DNA of 64,000 nucleotides from Trichoplax adhaerens (taxonomy: Eukaryota; Placozoa; Uniplacotomia; Trichoplacea; Trichoplacidae). Positions within the stretch are counted from its first letter, which is position 1; each line of letters starts with the position of its first letter. Made by a program: the position numbers and the translations under genes. The stretch is from contig NW_002060950.1 in NCBI RefSeq assembly GCF_000150275.1, positions 2,344,106 to 2,408,105 of the forward strand, in the 5' to 3' direction. Shown here one piece after another: positions 13,201 through 25,960 of this stretch. The notes under the pieces were generated by a model. The model was not told the origin of the DNA. It did no database searches and saw only the letters and a list, made by a program, of their open reading frames with translations.

Positions 13201-16200
13201 CTCAATCTTTACAGTTAAAACTAACTACGGATATTTTTTATCTGCTACCTGCAGTTTGTGGTGTAGCCCTTGTTAATGCCGGCTATTTCAGTCAAGGCGA
13301 GGATTATTATTGTGTCTATGATTACCATCGTATTTATGGCACCAGATGCAATTTTTGTGGTGGTTTTATCGAAGGTGAAGCGATTAAATGTGCTGGAGAA
13401 GCCTTTCATAAAAGATGCTTCGATCAAAAAGCAAATCGGTAAATTGGATGCTAAGTGTGTATCACGGTTTATCAAATGATCACATTGTTTGATATGTAAT
13501 AATATTTCTACAATATGGTATCAAACTAACCTTGAATAAGCCATTTAATAGCTTGAACTACTTTTGATAGAAATATTAATCATATCTGTTGTTTCGTATC
13601 ATTTCAGATCTTTACCATCTGCTACTAATGATAAATCTCCTAATAAATTGCAATCACGATCGCCATCTTCAACAAAATCAAGCGAAAATATCATATATCC
13701 AAGTAAATTGAAATTAAAAATTAATGAAAGTAAAGTAAAGTTCATTATTTAAATTATTTATTGTTTATCTCGTGAAACATAATTTAGAATGCGGTGGTTG
13801 CAAACAAGAAATTCGCGGCGGTCAAGCATTAATCGCTCTAGATCAACAGTGGCATACCTGGTGTTTTACATGCAATCGATGTGGAAAGCAATTATCAGGC
13901 GAATACTTAGGAAGGTATAAATAAACTCATTATTAACGATACAATGTCATCGGGGGATTAGCTTGGTTATGCATGTGCTTGTAGATGTGCTTGTAGATGT
14001 GCTTGTTCAGTACTATAAAGTGCCTGTTTTTCTGTGGAAATAACCTTTAGTGTTGCTTCTGATGCTAAATCATATCTAATTTGACTAATGCAGAGACGGC
14101 ATTCCATTATGTGAAGACGATTATCTGAAATTATATGGTATTATTTGTGCTGGGTGCGGTCATTATATCGTCGGCAAATTTCTTGAGGTAGGTCTATATT
14201 TAGTAATACTGCATTATTTGAGATCACATTAATAATATCTCTGAAAGTAAGTTGAATTATCGTGATGATATATTATTTTAAAGCATGCTTTAAATCAGAT
14301 GGCTTTATTTTATATTGTCAAAATCGTATATTTATTTAAGGTTGGAGAAAGAAATTTTCATTCTGAATGTGCTCATTGCGTTCATTGCACTGAAACATTT
14401 CGTGAGGGACAAGAAATCTTGATCTATAAGGACGATTTATTTCACTCTTCTTGCCTAAAATCAAGTGCTTTGGTAAGGTCTTAGCGGACTTAAATCTTAG
14501 CAAGGCTATCAAGTCTCAAATAGTACTGTAAATTCAACATAAAATATCGCATTTCAACCCCATGGTACCTATGAATCCCTAAGTAACATATTAGATATAA
14601 TTATTAATATAGCAGATTAAAGTATTGCCCATGATGACATTGATAGATTTAAAATTGCTAATTCAAATTATAGAGAAATTCTACGTCATCAACTTCCAGT
14701 AGCAAGAATGAAGGTAAGCAAAATAATACTTATGATGCTAATTCCGAAAGTTTTTATTTATAAGTCATTACCGCTATAATATTCTAAATAAATTTATATA
14801 CGTACAAGCATCAAATAGATCCTAGTAATATATCAGTAGCGAGATAGATTTAGAGTTGAAATAGTTTTAGGAAACAATTAGTACAAGACTTGAATAATCA
14901 TACTCGCATACGTATGAATAACGATCGCAGTGAAAGCTCTTTAAACTAATCTCTGAGAAAAATAAAGTAAATCTGAAGCAACCTTACTCTTTAATAATAA
15001 AAGCATAACCTCCTTTGATGGTTAAATTTATAGATGATGTTGTTAAAGGAAATAATCGTAGTCCGATGTCAAAAAATCTATTCCATGAAGAACCATCTCG
15101 GCAGAAATCACCAAGTAAAGAAAACTTAGCAACGGATTCGGCTTCAGACGCTATCGCTCCAACAGATTCAAACCACAATGACCTATTTCGTAAACCAACA
15201 ACTCTCAATAGCTCATATTCAATCGGGCCATCTCAGCAAAACCCTGCTCAAATGCAACGTAATGCTAATATCACTTCCCAAAGACAGCCAAGTTTAAATC
15301 AGCGAGATTTCAATCATAATAATGGCTTTACTCATGAACTACCAACAGGCTCAGGATATTCTTATAGGAAATCATCACCTAATAATTCAATTCACCGAGA
15401 TTCAACTCATCAGTATTTTAATTTTAGAGAAACAGCACAAAATAATAGCAACTCCCCAAAAATATATAACCGGCGTCCACATAATGAGGGCCATAGTAAA
15501 GCAGAAGTAAATAGTAATATTTCGCATCAAAAGCAGCCTTCTCAATGGCAGCAACAAAGCAATGATGATACCGTATATCAAAGTCCAATGCAGCAGAGCT
15601 CGTTCGGTAAAGTTTCAACTCGTAATGAGCCCATGGATGAAAATGTATTTCGTAAACGCCCAACGCAGACAGTACCTTACCAACCAAAGGCACCCGCTAG
15701 TAAAAGGATCATTCAGCAAAATTCGAATCTCCAAGAATCAGTCCCTAATAATATATCTCACCTAGAGTCTAATCATAAAACACAAGCTTATCAGAATTCT
15801 TCTTTGATATCAGGAACCGCATATCAGGCAAATAAGAGTGCATTTCGTAAATATAGACCTGACCAATCAAAGGTAACTAGCTCTTCTAATAACTATAACT
15901 TACGATCAAACTATGAGCATGATAACGATTTGTCATACTCGAATCCAAATCGGCATATGATTAGTAAAAGTTTACTAGATGAATCGAACAAAAACCATTA
16001 TCGACAAGATAGCGAGCTAGGACATCGATATTCGGTTGCCGTAGAAGAGGATCGGGTAAATAATATGTTGGAACACTTAGATCTACATTCTGGCCGAGGC
16101 TCACCAAGATCGAACAAGTCATCGTCGCATATATCACGTTCAAAGTCCATGACCATGCTTAAATCGCCTTACATAAACAAGGCTAATGAGCAGCATCGTA

Positions 16201-16262
16201 TTAGATCACAGTCGTCTGCAATGACAAAACCAAATTTCAGCTCAAACTACAATCGCCTGTAA
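10289..16262 (+). CDS. abLIM/UNC-115-type LIM protein, copy A
   Basis: Eight exons: 10289..10424, 13255..13438, 13608..13729, 13788..13914, 14094..14187, 14341..14472, 14674..14713, 15034..16262. All phases match; 2064 nt, 687 residues. LIM1 is complete (C18, C21, H38, C41, C44, C47, C65, D68). LIM2 has only its first half (C77, C80, H97, C100), then passes straight into a Ser-rich linker (coded 13608-13729). LIM3 (C149, C152, H170, C173, C176, C179, C196, D199) and LIM4 (C208, C211, H228, C231, C234, C237, H256, C259) are intact. Motifs such as CFTCKVCG, IYGTRC, ALDQQWH and CEDDY, and domain order, point to abLIM, which links signalling to actin. Residues ~266-687 are a disordered Asn/Ser/Gln/His-rich tail. 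No villin headpiece is present. Intron 1 is 2.8 kb; intron 3 is only 58 bp. Confidence 0.88.
13974..14006. repeat. 12-bp tandem repeat in an intron of LIM copy A
   Basis: TGTGCTTGTAGA occurs about 2.7 times in a row between the LIM3 exon and the next exon. Likely a neutral minisatellite. Confidence 0.7.
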
Positions 16263-16382
16263 ATTTTTCATGCCATTAAAAGTTAGCAAGCACGTTTTAT
16301 TAGATCATGGCCGACTTCATGGCCATCTGTTTCAAACCTTATCTAATAGGTCAAATTTCATTGATTTAAAAAAGAAAGGAAA

Positions 16383-16388
16383 AATAAA
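16383..16388 (+). terminator. Candidate poly(A) signal of LIM copy A
   Basis: AATAAA about 120 nt after the stop at 16260-16262; position is suitable but the hexamer is common in A+T-rich DNA. Confidence 0.4.
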
Positions 16389-16462
16389 AATATGCCAGGA
16401 TATCATCGTTATTTTTCCATTAGTGAAGTATACTAGTATCACGAGCTCCAATGCTATGTGAG

Positions 16463-17680
16463 TCTTTTTGAATATATAAATTGGCTAAGAAACATTTAAC
16501 TCTCTTAACAAAGTATGGTTGAAGTTGTTTGGAGTACCATACACTATTATCACTAAAATGCTGCATTGTAATAAGCGAGTTTGACTATATTGAACGTGAG
16601 ATTAGGCAGTAAGAGTAATTTAAAATTTTACTGCACCTAAACTGGACGACTTAGATTCAGCTTTCTCTATTTCGTGAATCGTATCAATCTAAAGAAGAGC
16701 AAGAAAATATTGGATTATCACATCGCTATTTGAAATTGTCAATAAACAAATTTATTACTGTACTGATTGACCATCGATAATACCATGCTGTATCTAAGAA
16801 TTATCTATCACGTAATATTACTGATATGCAATTGTAAACGTAAGGTATTTACCATGGTACTTACTATCAATATGGTAGGGCTTAGAGTTCAAAAATTTAA
16901 GCGTACGTGTATTGGATAAATTTTTAAAACATTTTGATAAATCCACGAACCTTAACATTGTATATAGCAATAACGCTAATTGGCTTATTCAGAGATTTCT
17001 TAAAATCTATTTAATATATTTGAACAGTTAAACTACGGTCTCCTCGGTTATTTATTTATTAATAGGAAATAATATAAAATGCAATTATAAAACCAGTAAA
17101 AATGTAGCACTTGGTTTTAGTAAGCCTTTTATGACTTGATTTTATTTTTAATTCTTTATTACATTTTTATACAGTTCTATGCCTATCTATTTCTGAAATA
17201 AAATAATAACTAATAATGCTTTCCTAGCATTCGAAAAGATTCTCTTTTAATTAATTAATAAATAGATTGCTTGTTTGCAAGTGTAGAAACCATCAACTCT
17301 TAACAGCCGCTAACGATTGTACATATTTGATTCGTACACTTCCATTTTCTATAAAGTATTATCACCCGATTGATAAACTAAAGCTGTTGAATAATCGAAA
17401 AAGGTTCTGCTTTAGAATTAGTTCCTACTGATGCAGTCGTTTGCAGTACTTTTACATTGATAAAAAAGATATTATTTAATACAATTACCTCGTAGAAGGA
17501 AGCTTTTTTAATATCTAATTATTTTAATTTTATTAAGTGATATATTCAACTCGTAAAAGACAAATTCAGCGATTCTCTACATTCAATTCAATAGAATCAA
17601 ATTGGTCAGCTATTACCGATAGTAAAATTATTTCCAATCTTAGCCGTAACATACATACTATATAGGATAAAGACAACGCG
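16463..17680. other. Intergenic between the two LIM genes, proximal part
   Basis: Very A+T-rich sequence with no convincing exon, RNA gene or repeat on either strand. Confidence 0.4.
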
Positions 17681-18850
17681 GTAAATAGATATTAGGCCTA
17701 TACTACCAATTACAAGAACGGATTTTTTAGCCTTTATCAGTTCTTTTATTGTAGTCTATAAAAATTTCACAGCCATGTCCTCTTATATCAATCTAACTAG
17801 GTGTCATAAATCTGATGCTTAAAACTAGCAGCATTCGTACTGGTAATCCTACATATTTCTACTGCCTAAAGTAGCAGCCCAACTTTTAAACAATCAGTTA
17901 AATTATGGTCAAATTTCGTAAACATCAATTATCGTTAATTGTTTACTAATATAACATATGCAATTATCTATATAAATATGTAAAAAATTTTAGGCAAGGC
18001 GATTGTTGGCAAAATCATAAAGTTGATATCTGATGATGCTTATGATACGATTTCTAAGCAACAGTTGCTAATACTATCTCAGTTTGCTGAATTAAAGATA
18101 AAGATATTAAACATTTACGGTATTATTCCATTTGAAGAAATGATAGGATTAAGTAGCGAATAAAAGAGTAAATGTATCATTATTATTTGGACATCGATAT
18201 ACGTAGTATTATTATGATAATACTATTATCCGGTAAATAAGTAGTCCAGTAAATTTTGTCAATATCAAAAATATTTGCTAAGATACTCTACGCCTTTTTA
18301 GATCGATAAAGATAGCTGAAGCTAAATCACTTAAGACTGGATATATCTGAAATTTGTCATTATTTACTGATTGATTGATAACAGAGCAAACGGTATTAAT
18401 ACTAGAAATTTCCTGGTTCAATCATATATTGTAGTTAATAGTTAAGAGACTAGAATTAGATCATATTTATAAATAAACTAGTAGATGTTAAATTCACCTA
18501 TGGTGAAACTTTCAATAAACTCATCTTTTCCAATAACGAGAATGGGTTTGCAAAGTTAAGCTGTCACTAAAATACCTGTATTTGACTGCTATCAATCTCT
18601 CAACTAACCCAGACATTGCTCGTTATGATATTCGGGATAAAAAATTGATTGTTAATTTGAAATCATAATATCATATTTATTATAACTATGGTTTGTTACC
18701 GTTTTGTTCCGGTGTTGAAAATGCAGTAGTTGTACAGCAGATTCCTTATAACTTCGATCCGTGACTGGTTTAAAACTGTATCGAAAAGCGGTTACAGGCT
18801 TTACTAACAAATGATAAGTAAGGATTAGTAATCTGGAGATATCGACTCAT
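17680..18850 (+). pseudogene. Possible decayed coding sequence, unrecognised
   Basis: Several neighbouring + strand segments translate to protein-like stretches broken by stops and frame changes. About 17686-17820 contains FLAFISSFIVVYKNF. 17993-18164, after an acceptor-like TTTTAG, contains KIIKLISDDAYDTISKQQ and ends at TAA. About 18561-18760 contains LTAINLSTNPDIARYDIRD, then a stop, then LLPFCSGVENAVVVQQIPY in the same frame. I cannot name a family. It could be an eroded gene, exons of an unmodelled gene, or chance; the run of amphipathic and Asp/Pro-containing sequence argues mildly against chance. Confidence 0.28.
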
Positions 18851-20282
18851 ATTACAAAATAAAGACTGCTAGGTATATATTAAAAACTTTATTCTCAGCT
18901 ATCTGGTCTAATAAGGTGTAAACTTTTATCTCATTGATTTGCTGACGGGAAATAAAAATCGCAGGGATGTTAGCTAGAGATTGATAGAAGTTGTGCTTGT
19001 ATTAAAACATTTCACATAAATATAGAATTTCTAATTGAATTTCTTAAATATTTTGGGTCATAATTTTGATAGAAACTTTAACTCTTTATTACTCCTTTAC
19101 GTAAAAGTTTCGTTTTTAATATTAGAAGTTTCATTAGTATGCTAGTGTTAACGATATATAGGCAGAAACATGCATATAATGATATATATACTTTTAATCT
19201 ACACTTAGAGTGAAGTTTGTTCTGAGCTACTAAGTCAAATTTCGTATATCGCTCATCGGGTAAGTTTAGAATTATAAACCGAGTGATATTGATTCATACA
19301 TTGGACTGCTAATAATCGGACCTATGAATGTATGATAATTGGTTGTTTAACGAAATAAGCCTGATAACTTATTACAATTCATCTATGTCCTAAATAAATA
19401 ACAAACTGAATTATGAAAAATTATTCCTTTATCTTTAAATATCAGTCTCATTAGATACGACAGCAAAAGTTACAGTATAAGTTATTCATATCTTTCACTT
19501 AAATAGTTAAGGTAACTTAGCACATGTTGACTGAACTTATCATAAACAGTACTGGTTGCCAAAGTTTCAAGATAACATTACTTCAACATAAAGAAAATAA
19601 GAGAGGATTATTATAAAGGTAGATAGATAATTGACGTCATATAACGTCACAATCTAGTACTCACTACTCATTGTTATTCAAATAGATATACTTATTAATT
19701 AATAGCTTAGAATTACAGTATCACAGTCAAAATTAACTAGAAATTTAATAGAAGAACCCTTCTGATTATGAAACAATGTAAAACTTGATCCTTGCCTGAT
19801 GCTAATTTCATCAATATAAAATAGTATAGGCAATAAATTTATTTTTAATTATGTATTCCGTCTACAAATTTAATTGATTATTGTCTTCGTTCACAGGACT
19901 GTTTTGTTAACAATGAGACTTTGTATTAAAGTACAAGCAGCCTCTAGCTTCAGTACGTAGCTGTTTAGAATGACTTAGGTGATTATACAATAGTAAATTT
20001 ACTAATGATCGGTAATGTCAATATTGTTATTATTCGCAGTACGATCATTTTTATGATAATAATTGAAGCTAGCTTTCATGCATGGCATATCTATTGACAT
20101 AAAATAAAAACAAAATTAGTAACTCTTTTCATTAGTAAACATAATGAGTAGATTAATCTTTATTCTGGATGTTTTTCTACTTGGTTTATTTGGAGTCAGT
20201 AATCGCTAGCAATTCATTTTACTAGGGCTACAGTTCGAGATCCTATATTTTTGTTTTCGTTTTATTCTCATTTTTTGTTTAG
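18851..20282. other. Upstream flank of the second LIM gene
   Basis: No confident exon. A short frame at about 20144-20209 begins MSRLIFILDVFLLGLFG (signal-peptide-like) and runs into TAG. Its possible donor (phase 1) does not match the phase-0 start of the exon at 20283, so I did not join it. Confidence 0.35.
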
Positions 20283-23200
20283 ATTCTGACAACTAGAGTT
20301 GACGTTGTCGATTACAAATTTACTTACCTAGATCTAGCTTTGACCGCCGATCGTATCATGGGTGTTTTATATCAAAAAAAATTATCTTATCGTCATGGCC
20401 AGCATAAACAGTCTGATAATTCGCCACCGGTAGCAAGTGCTACCGGTCAAGTCTTAAACTTTACTACCACTCCTACTATTAAGCGTAAACAAGGAAATAA
20501 TTACAAAAGTAAGTTAAAGTCGATAAATTTTTTAAAATAATCCTGTATGTTTTCCAAATTGACATTTGATTATCATTAGTCATCGTATTCATTATTGAGG
20601 AAGTATGTATCTCAGTTTCGATACTCTTAGCTCTAAATTGATGCCTTTTATTGCTATTTCCTAAGTTAAAACCTCTCGAAAATATCATTAGCCTTCTTCA
20701 TGATTCTATATATTTTCTCACTACCATAATTTTTCAATTCAGTAGTACTAAATAACGACGGCTATAACATATTTTTATGAAGGTCTATTTTAAGCAGACA
20801 CTTAAAAATTAGCATGTTATCATCTTCTGTAGACACTAAACGCATTGCATTAAACTCATTCTTAGAAATATTGTTAATTGTTTGAAAATTGTCTGTAGAT
20901 TTGTTCTTGTCAACTTTTCAACATTTTCCATGAAATTTCTTGATACCATTCGTCTCGTATACGTTATTGTAATTCTTGGAGACTATTCCGTTCTAGCAGA
21001 GTTCTCGAAATTGAAAGTTCCATTCGTTTCTTTACCCTAATTAAATATTATTGATTTATATAATGCCCGGATATCTAATAGCTTGTTATATTGTATGCCC
21101 TTATATAATCCATTTTATTTCATCCTTGACAATGCTGCTTGCTAATGCAGTGCTTGTTCAGCTCATAGGATCATTACGACATCATTAGCAGTTTTTAAAT
21201 GTTCTATTTGGATGAAGAAGCAATTAATTTCATACTATAACCGTAAATATCATGTTGTTCAAACATCTAATAATGATTAACATCAATTGGCTTAATGAAA
21301 CCAAGACATTCATCAGGCTCATCGAGCCGATCATAAAACACTCGGCCCAAAGCTTACAGTGATTGCAAGAATCCGTCTGCTCACATTCTAGTAAATATAG
21401 AAACCATTCCATTATATGGTCGTTGCTCCATCTGCTCTCTTAGATCATAACTTAATTTTGATAGTGGATAAATAGTCTTCCATATATCTTTTCATAAATA
21501 AAATGCTAGTTATTTGAATTTGTCATTAGGGCTATAATATTTCAATTAAATGACTATTCTTTAAACCATTTTCATGCCCATGAGTAATTCAGAAATTCGT
21601 ACTTATCATACTACAAAAGCAATTATGCGATAACCTTAAGATCAGTACCTTATAAAATTTGATGTGCTATAAATCATGCTTCTCTTTTGCACATTTTCAT
21701 ATATCTCTTTAAGTATTCCCCTTATTTGATTGTTGCTTTGTAGAGGTCAGCAGAATTACAGCTACCCCAGAGATTTCATTGCAATTTATTGCTATAAGTA
21801 ATCAATATTATTTAAAAAAGTAAAACCACAGCTGCAACTTTTGATTTGCATATCTCAATCTTCATATGCTAAAATATTTTTGAAACAAGATCATACGTAC
21901 TATAAAGAAATCGATTCTCAGATCGAGTAAGATTAGGTACAAAAATTGACAGAGGTATTTTTATATCATGTCCTTGTTCCAAAAGTTTGATCGCAATTGT
22001 CTCTAGCCACTATATGGCGAACCAAAAATATAAAATTAGTAGATATCCAGTTATTTATATTTCATTTCTTCATTTATGATTTAAGGAACTGGCCGATTAG
22101 TTACCATTAATGTCGGCTATTATGCGAAAAATGAGGACCAATATTATACATATCGTATGTGCCACCCTGAAACAAAGGAATTATGCTTTTACTGTCATGA
22201 ATATCTCGAAAATCAGGCTGTTGAGATGAATAAGAACAGATATCATCTGGAATGCTTCGATGAGTATATACTGAGGTAATTAAAATATTTAATCCAACCG
22301 TAACATTTGTTGTCCAAAATTATATAATTACAATCAGTCGAGTTAATTTCTCATAAACGTTATTCTTCTTGATTGGAATAGGTCGTATAAATATAATAAT
22401 AAAAATTACATCCACGTTCGTATATTAATTAGCTATGAGATTATTTTAGCTTAACTTCTCTAGTATAGAGGGCTAAATCTAAGTCAAAAATTATACTTCA
22501 CCTTATTAGTAAATAATGTCATCATCATATAAAACGCAATAGAAAAAATATTTTCCAAGAAAATACTTCTAAACATATTCACTTTTATTCATCTTCCAAG
22601 GACCCCTATCTCCGTATAATGTAATTATGATTTATGATTTATATTACTAATAATTTATAAAACTCCAGAGCTAATAAGAAATCGCGATTAAAATTACTGT
22701 AATGATTAATGTAGAAAGTTTACTAACTATAGATAAGGAATTTGATTAGATGAATGAAATAAAACAAATGTTGAATATGAATGATATAATTATTGACGGC
22801 TTCTTCGAGCATATATAAAGCAGAAGTTGATCAGCATTAGTAAAGAAGCTATTTCTAACAATATTCTACTCAAACAATGATGACAGGAAATAAGTTAGAT
22901 GGCCAATATTATTGACTTCCGCGAAATTAATTATGTAGATTTATGGTTTTTATGCATTTTGTAGTAAAATATCAGACGGACTTCAGACTACGGCCAGTTC
23001 TGATCAAAAATCCGACACGGTTTCTTCCATGGACTACGTAATGAAAAATTTTTTGTCAAGTATGTATTTTTGCTTTACGACGTACATAGCTATTGCTAAT
23101 TCTCCTTTTTCTTTAGCATAAATTATTATTAATAATGTCATACAGTCTAGGTAATGTAGTTATAATTTAAATGGTGAAAATTTTAATAACGCTGCTATAA

Positions 23201-25960
23201 GCAATATTCAGACTGCTACAGAATTGTACTGATAGAATGTTTAGGACTCCTCTAAATGACGCTTGCTACAGTGCTAACTAGTCGTTTCGAATAAGCATAC
23301 GCGTACCTATGATTATAGTGTCTTCAAGTATTGTTAATATTCATTACCAATCATCAACAGAATGTGGCGGCTGTCAAAAAGAAATTGAAGATTATCATGG
23401 AATATTCGCCCTAGAACAGCAATGGCATCCTTCCTGCTTTAAATGCCATCATTGCGGCAAACTGCTAAATGAAGATTATGCTGGAAGGTAAAATGAACAT
23501 AATGCATTTTATGTTGCTGATACAAGAGTTGATGTTAACTTAGACTACAAAATGGAATCTATAACGTGACACTAGAGAAAATAATTATTTAAAAAAATTT
23601 TAAACTCGTAATTCGCCATTAAAGGATTAATTGTCGAAGTATTTTATCATAGCCAGTATAATACACGATAGAAATGTTAAACCTCTAAACTTACTATCTT
23701 TCGTTGTAATAATCCCAGCTGCACACCTTATAGTATATTACTACGTAGCCTCTGTGTGAGGTACATAGTCAGTTATCATATTCTTGCACCATTAATAAAT
23801 TCAATTGTATCTAGCTAATGTAATTCGAAAAATAAGAAATATATACTATAGTATGTATCGTCAAAGTAGATCATTACTTGTTTCCATCTCCAACTTGAGT
23901 TAAGAAAAGAAATTCGACTATTATCTTAGAAGTTCGGTAGTAAGCACCTTACAATCACTGTAGATGCGATGCATTTAATTCCAGCAGTTATCATTTACTT
24001 CAAGAAATGCTTTAATTTTTCAAATACGATAATTAAGATTTACTTTAATTGCTGTTTATATTATTCTCAATTTTTGTTTAACGCGGTTTATAATTATTAA
24101 ATATACTGTTATATGAATTCTTTAATGATCGATCAAATGTGGCTGTGTAATGAATCCATGACAGAAATCGCAAGCCTTATTGCTTGGATGATTTTCGGCA
24201 GCTATTTGGTGTATTCTGTACTGGGTGCCAGCATTACATTGATGGAGAATTTCTTGAGGTAGGATTGATGTAGGAGATCTATTAGTGGCCGCCTAAAACA
24301 AATACGGTATTATTTCTGAGCTACATTATCCTTCTAATATGATCATGAATAAAGAGGTCATTGTTAAATAAATTATCACCCTTTATTTGCCCACCAATTT
24401 ACATCGGGCGATATATTATCAATAGATAACAATATTTGCGTGGCTTAACAGAATTACTATAGCAAAGACTGTGGCTTTATTGAATAATCGAAAAATCAAA
24501 AAAATTATTACCGTAGCGTAGAAATTTCCAACAGGCGTTACTTAATCATTAGCGGTTAATGTAATTCATTTGATATGATTTTATTAGATTGGCGAGAACA
24601 ACTTTCATACAGCCTGCGCCGTCTGCATAAAATGTAAAAAACCTTTTCTCGAGGAAATTGAAGCTGTTGTTATCAACGATAAATTATGGCATAAAGAATG
24701 CCAATACCTTGAAGGTAACTATTTTATAGGATTTAATGTTATGCTTCTATTTATGTCAGAAATTATTACAATATGTTAACTAGTTTCGAATCCATCTAGA
24801 TGACGATACTAAACGTTCATTACCGACGGCTACGCGTGCAGAAGTCTCGTCTAAATTAGAGAGTCCTGCTAGTCCAATCAGTAAACCAACCTTTACGAAT
24901 TTGGTTGTGCTAAGATGTGCAAGTACCGAACAATTGCAAAATATTGGTCAGCGAGGGCGTACCTATAGTGATTCCGCTGCTTTCAGTGACATTCAAAATC
25001 CAAGTCGTTGCCGAACAGTAACTATTAACGGCCGCGTAATGCTAGGCAACAGAGATGGTTCTTGCAGTCCTTCTAGTTCACTGCCTGATCGTCAGATAAG
25101 TCATAGGAGAAACAGAATTTCAGATCCAGTTTCATCGACATCGCTGGTAGAAGCTATAGCTACACCACCATCCAGGAGGAGGCTGCATAGTGCCACCACC
25201 AGCTCAACTAGCAGCGCCGTAAAAACTAGTCTAATTCTGCACAAAGGCAATTTCAGTAACAGCAAGAGTCAGGTTCCAACATTACAATCTAGCCCTTTGA
25301 GTCAGCGAAAAACTAGTATGTATCTAGATTGATTTTAAAATTTTTAATAAATAATTAATTAAATAAAAATTACATCATTTACTTTTACCTAATTGACTTT
25401 CATGATTGCTAACATAAATTACTCCTACACTTCTATTGCCAGTTTAAGATTTCGTATCGATTCGGTTTTAAAGTTTTTTTATTGTATTTAAATTTACATC
25501 TCCCTGCGGATCATTATTTTGATTATAATATCGGATAGTCAGCTTGCAAACTATGCAATACATCAAGATTGAGTGTAGTAATTCTCAAATCGTTACCATT
25601 ATGCTGATTCTGACAAGTATCTTGTTAATGTTTGGTATATCTAGAAACAAGTAGTGAAAAGATTTTAAATATTGCAAGTCAATCAATTTTAAAATAAAGT
25701 ATTTTCCCTAAAAATTTTATTCTCGTGTTATCGTAGTTGCAATTTGTTCTGTTGATGGTTAAATAATTTTGTATAATATGTAAAGTGTGTTTCCGATATA
25801 GGTAACAATTAACTTAATTGTGCTTCAACTAATTTTCTTAGGTGAAACAATCACTTCCTGCATAACTCATAAAAAACATATCACTATTTCACGGAAAGGT
25901 GCCTCTTTACCAGCAATCACACGACCCAGCGCAACCATAGTACATCAAGATTCAAAATAG
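20283..25960 (+). CDS. abLIM-type LIM protein, copy B, with LIM1 lost
   Basis: Exons: 20283..20508, 22086..22275, 22965..23059, 23361..23487, 24165..24258, 24588..24714, 24800..25315, 25842..25960; all phases match. Starting at the in-frame ATG 20358 gives 472 residues, but the exon is open and coding-like back to an acceptor (TTTGTTTAG) at 20282, so a 5' exon may be missing. The segment matching LIM1's second half has lost its zinc ligands (Thr and Tyr replace Cys), and the first-half exon is replaced by unrelated sequence. LIM2 is a half domain (C84, C87, H104, C107). LIM3 (C147, C150, H168 ... C194, D197) and LIM4 (C206, C209, H226 ... H254, C257) are intact. The tail is Ser/Arg-rich with several SP motifs; no villin headpiece. 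Internal intron positions match copy A through the LIM region, so this is a tandem duplicate. Confidence 0.83.

Noticed and set aside
14625-14713. Longer exon with a phase-2 start (HDDIDRFKIANSNY frame)
   Set aside because: It would require a weak GTCTTA donor upstream, and its phase-0 end would not fit the next exon's phase-1 acceptor. The 40-nt exon 14674-14713 fits both neighbours with strong sites.
10289-16262. Prickle/Testin or paxillin-type LIM gene
   Set aside because: No PET domain or LD motifs; LIM1, LIM3 and LIM4 sequence and order match abLIM far better.
16270-16461. Extra exon after the LIM copy A stop, possible villin headpiece
   Set aside because: The frame lacks headpiece residues and splice sites; it reads as 3' UTR.
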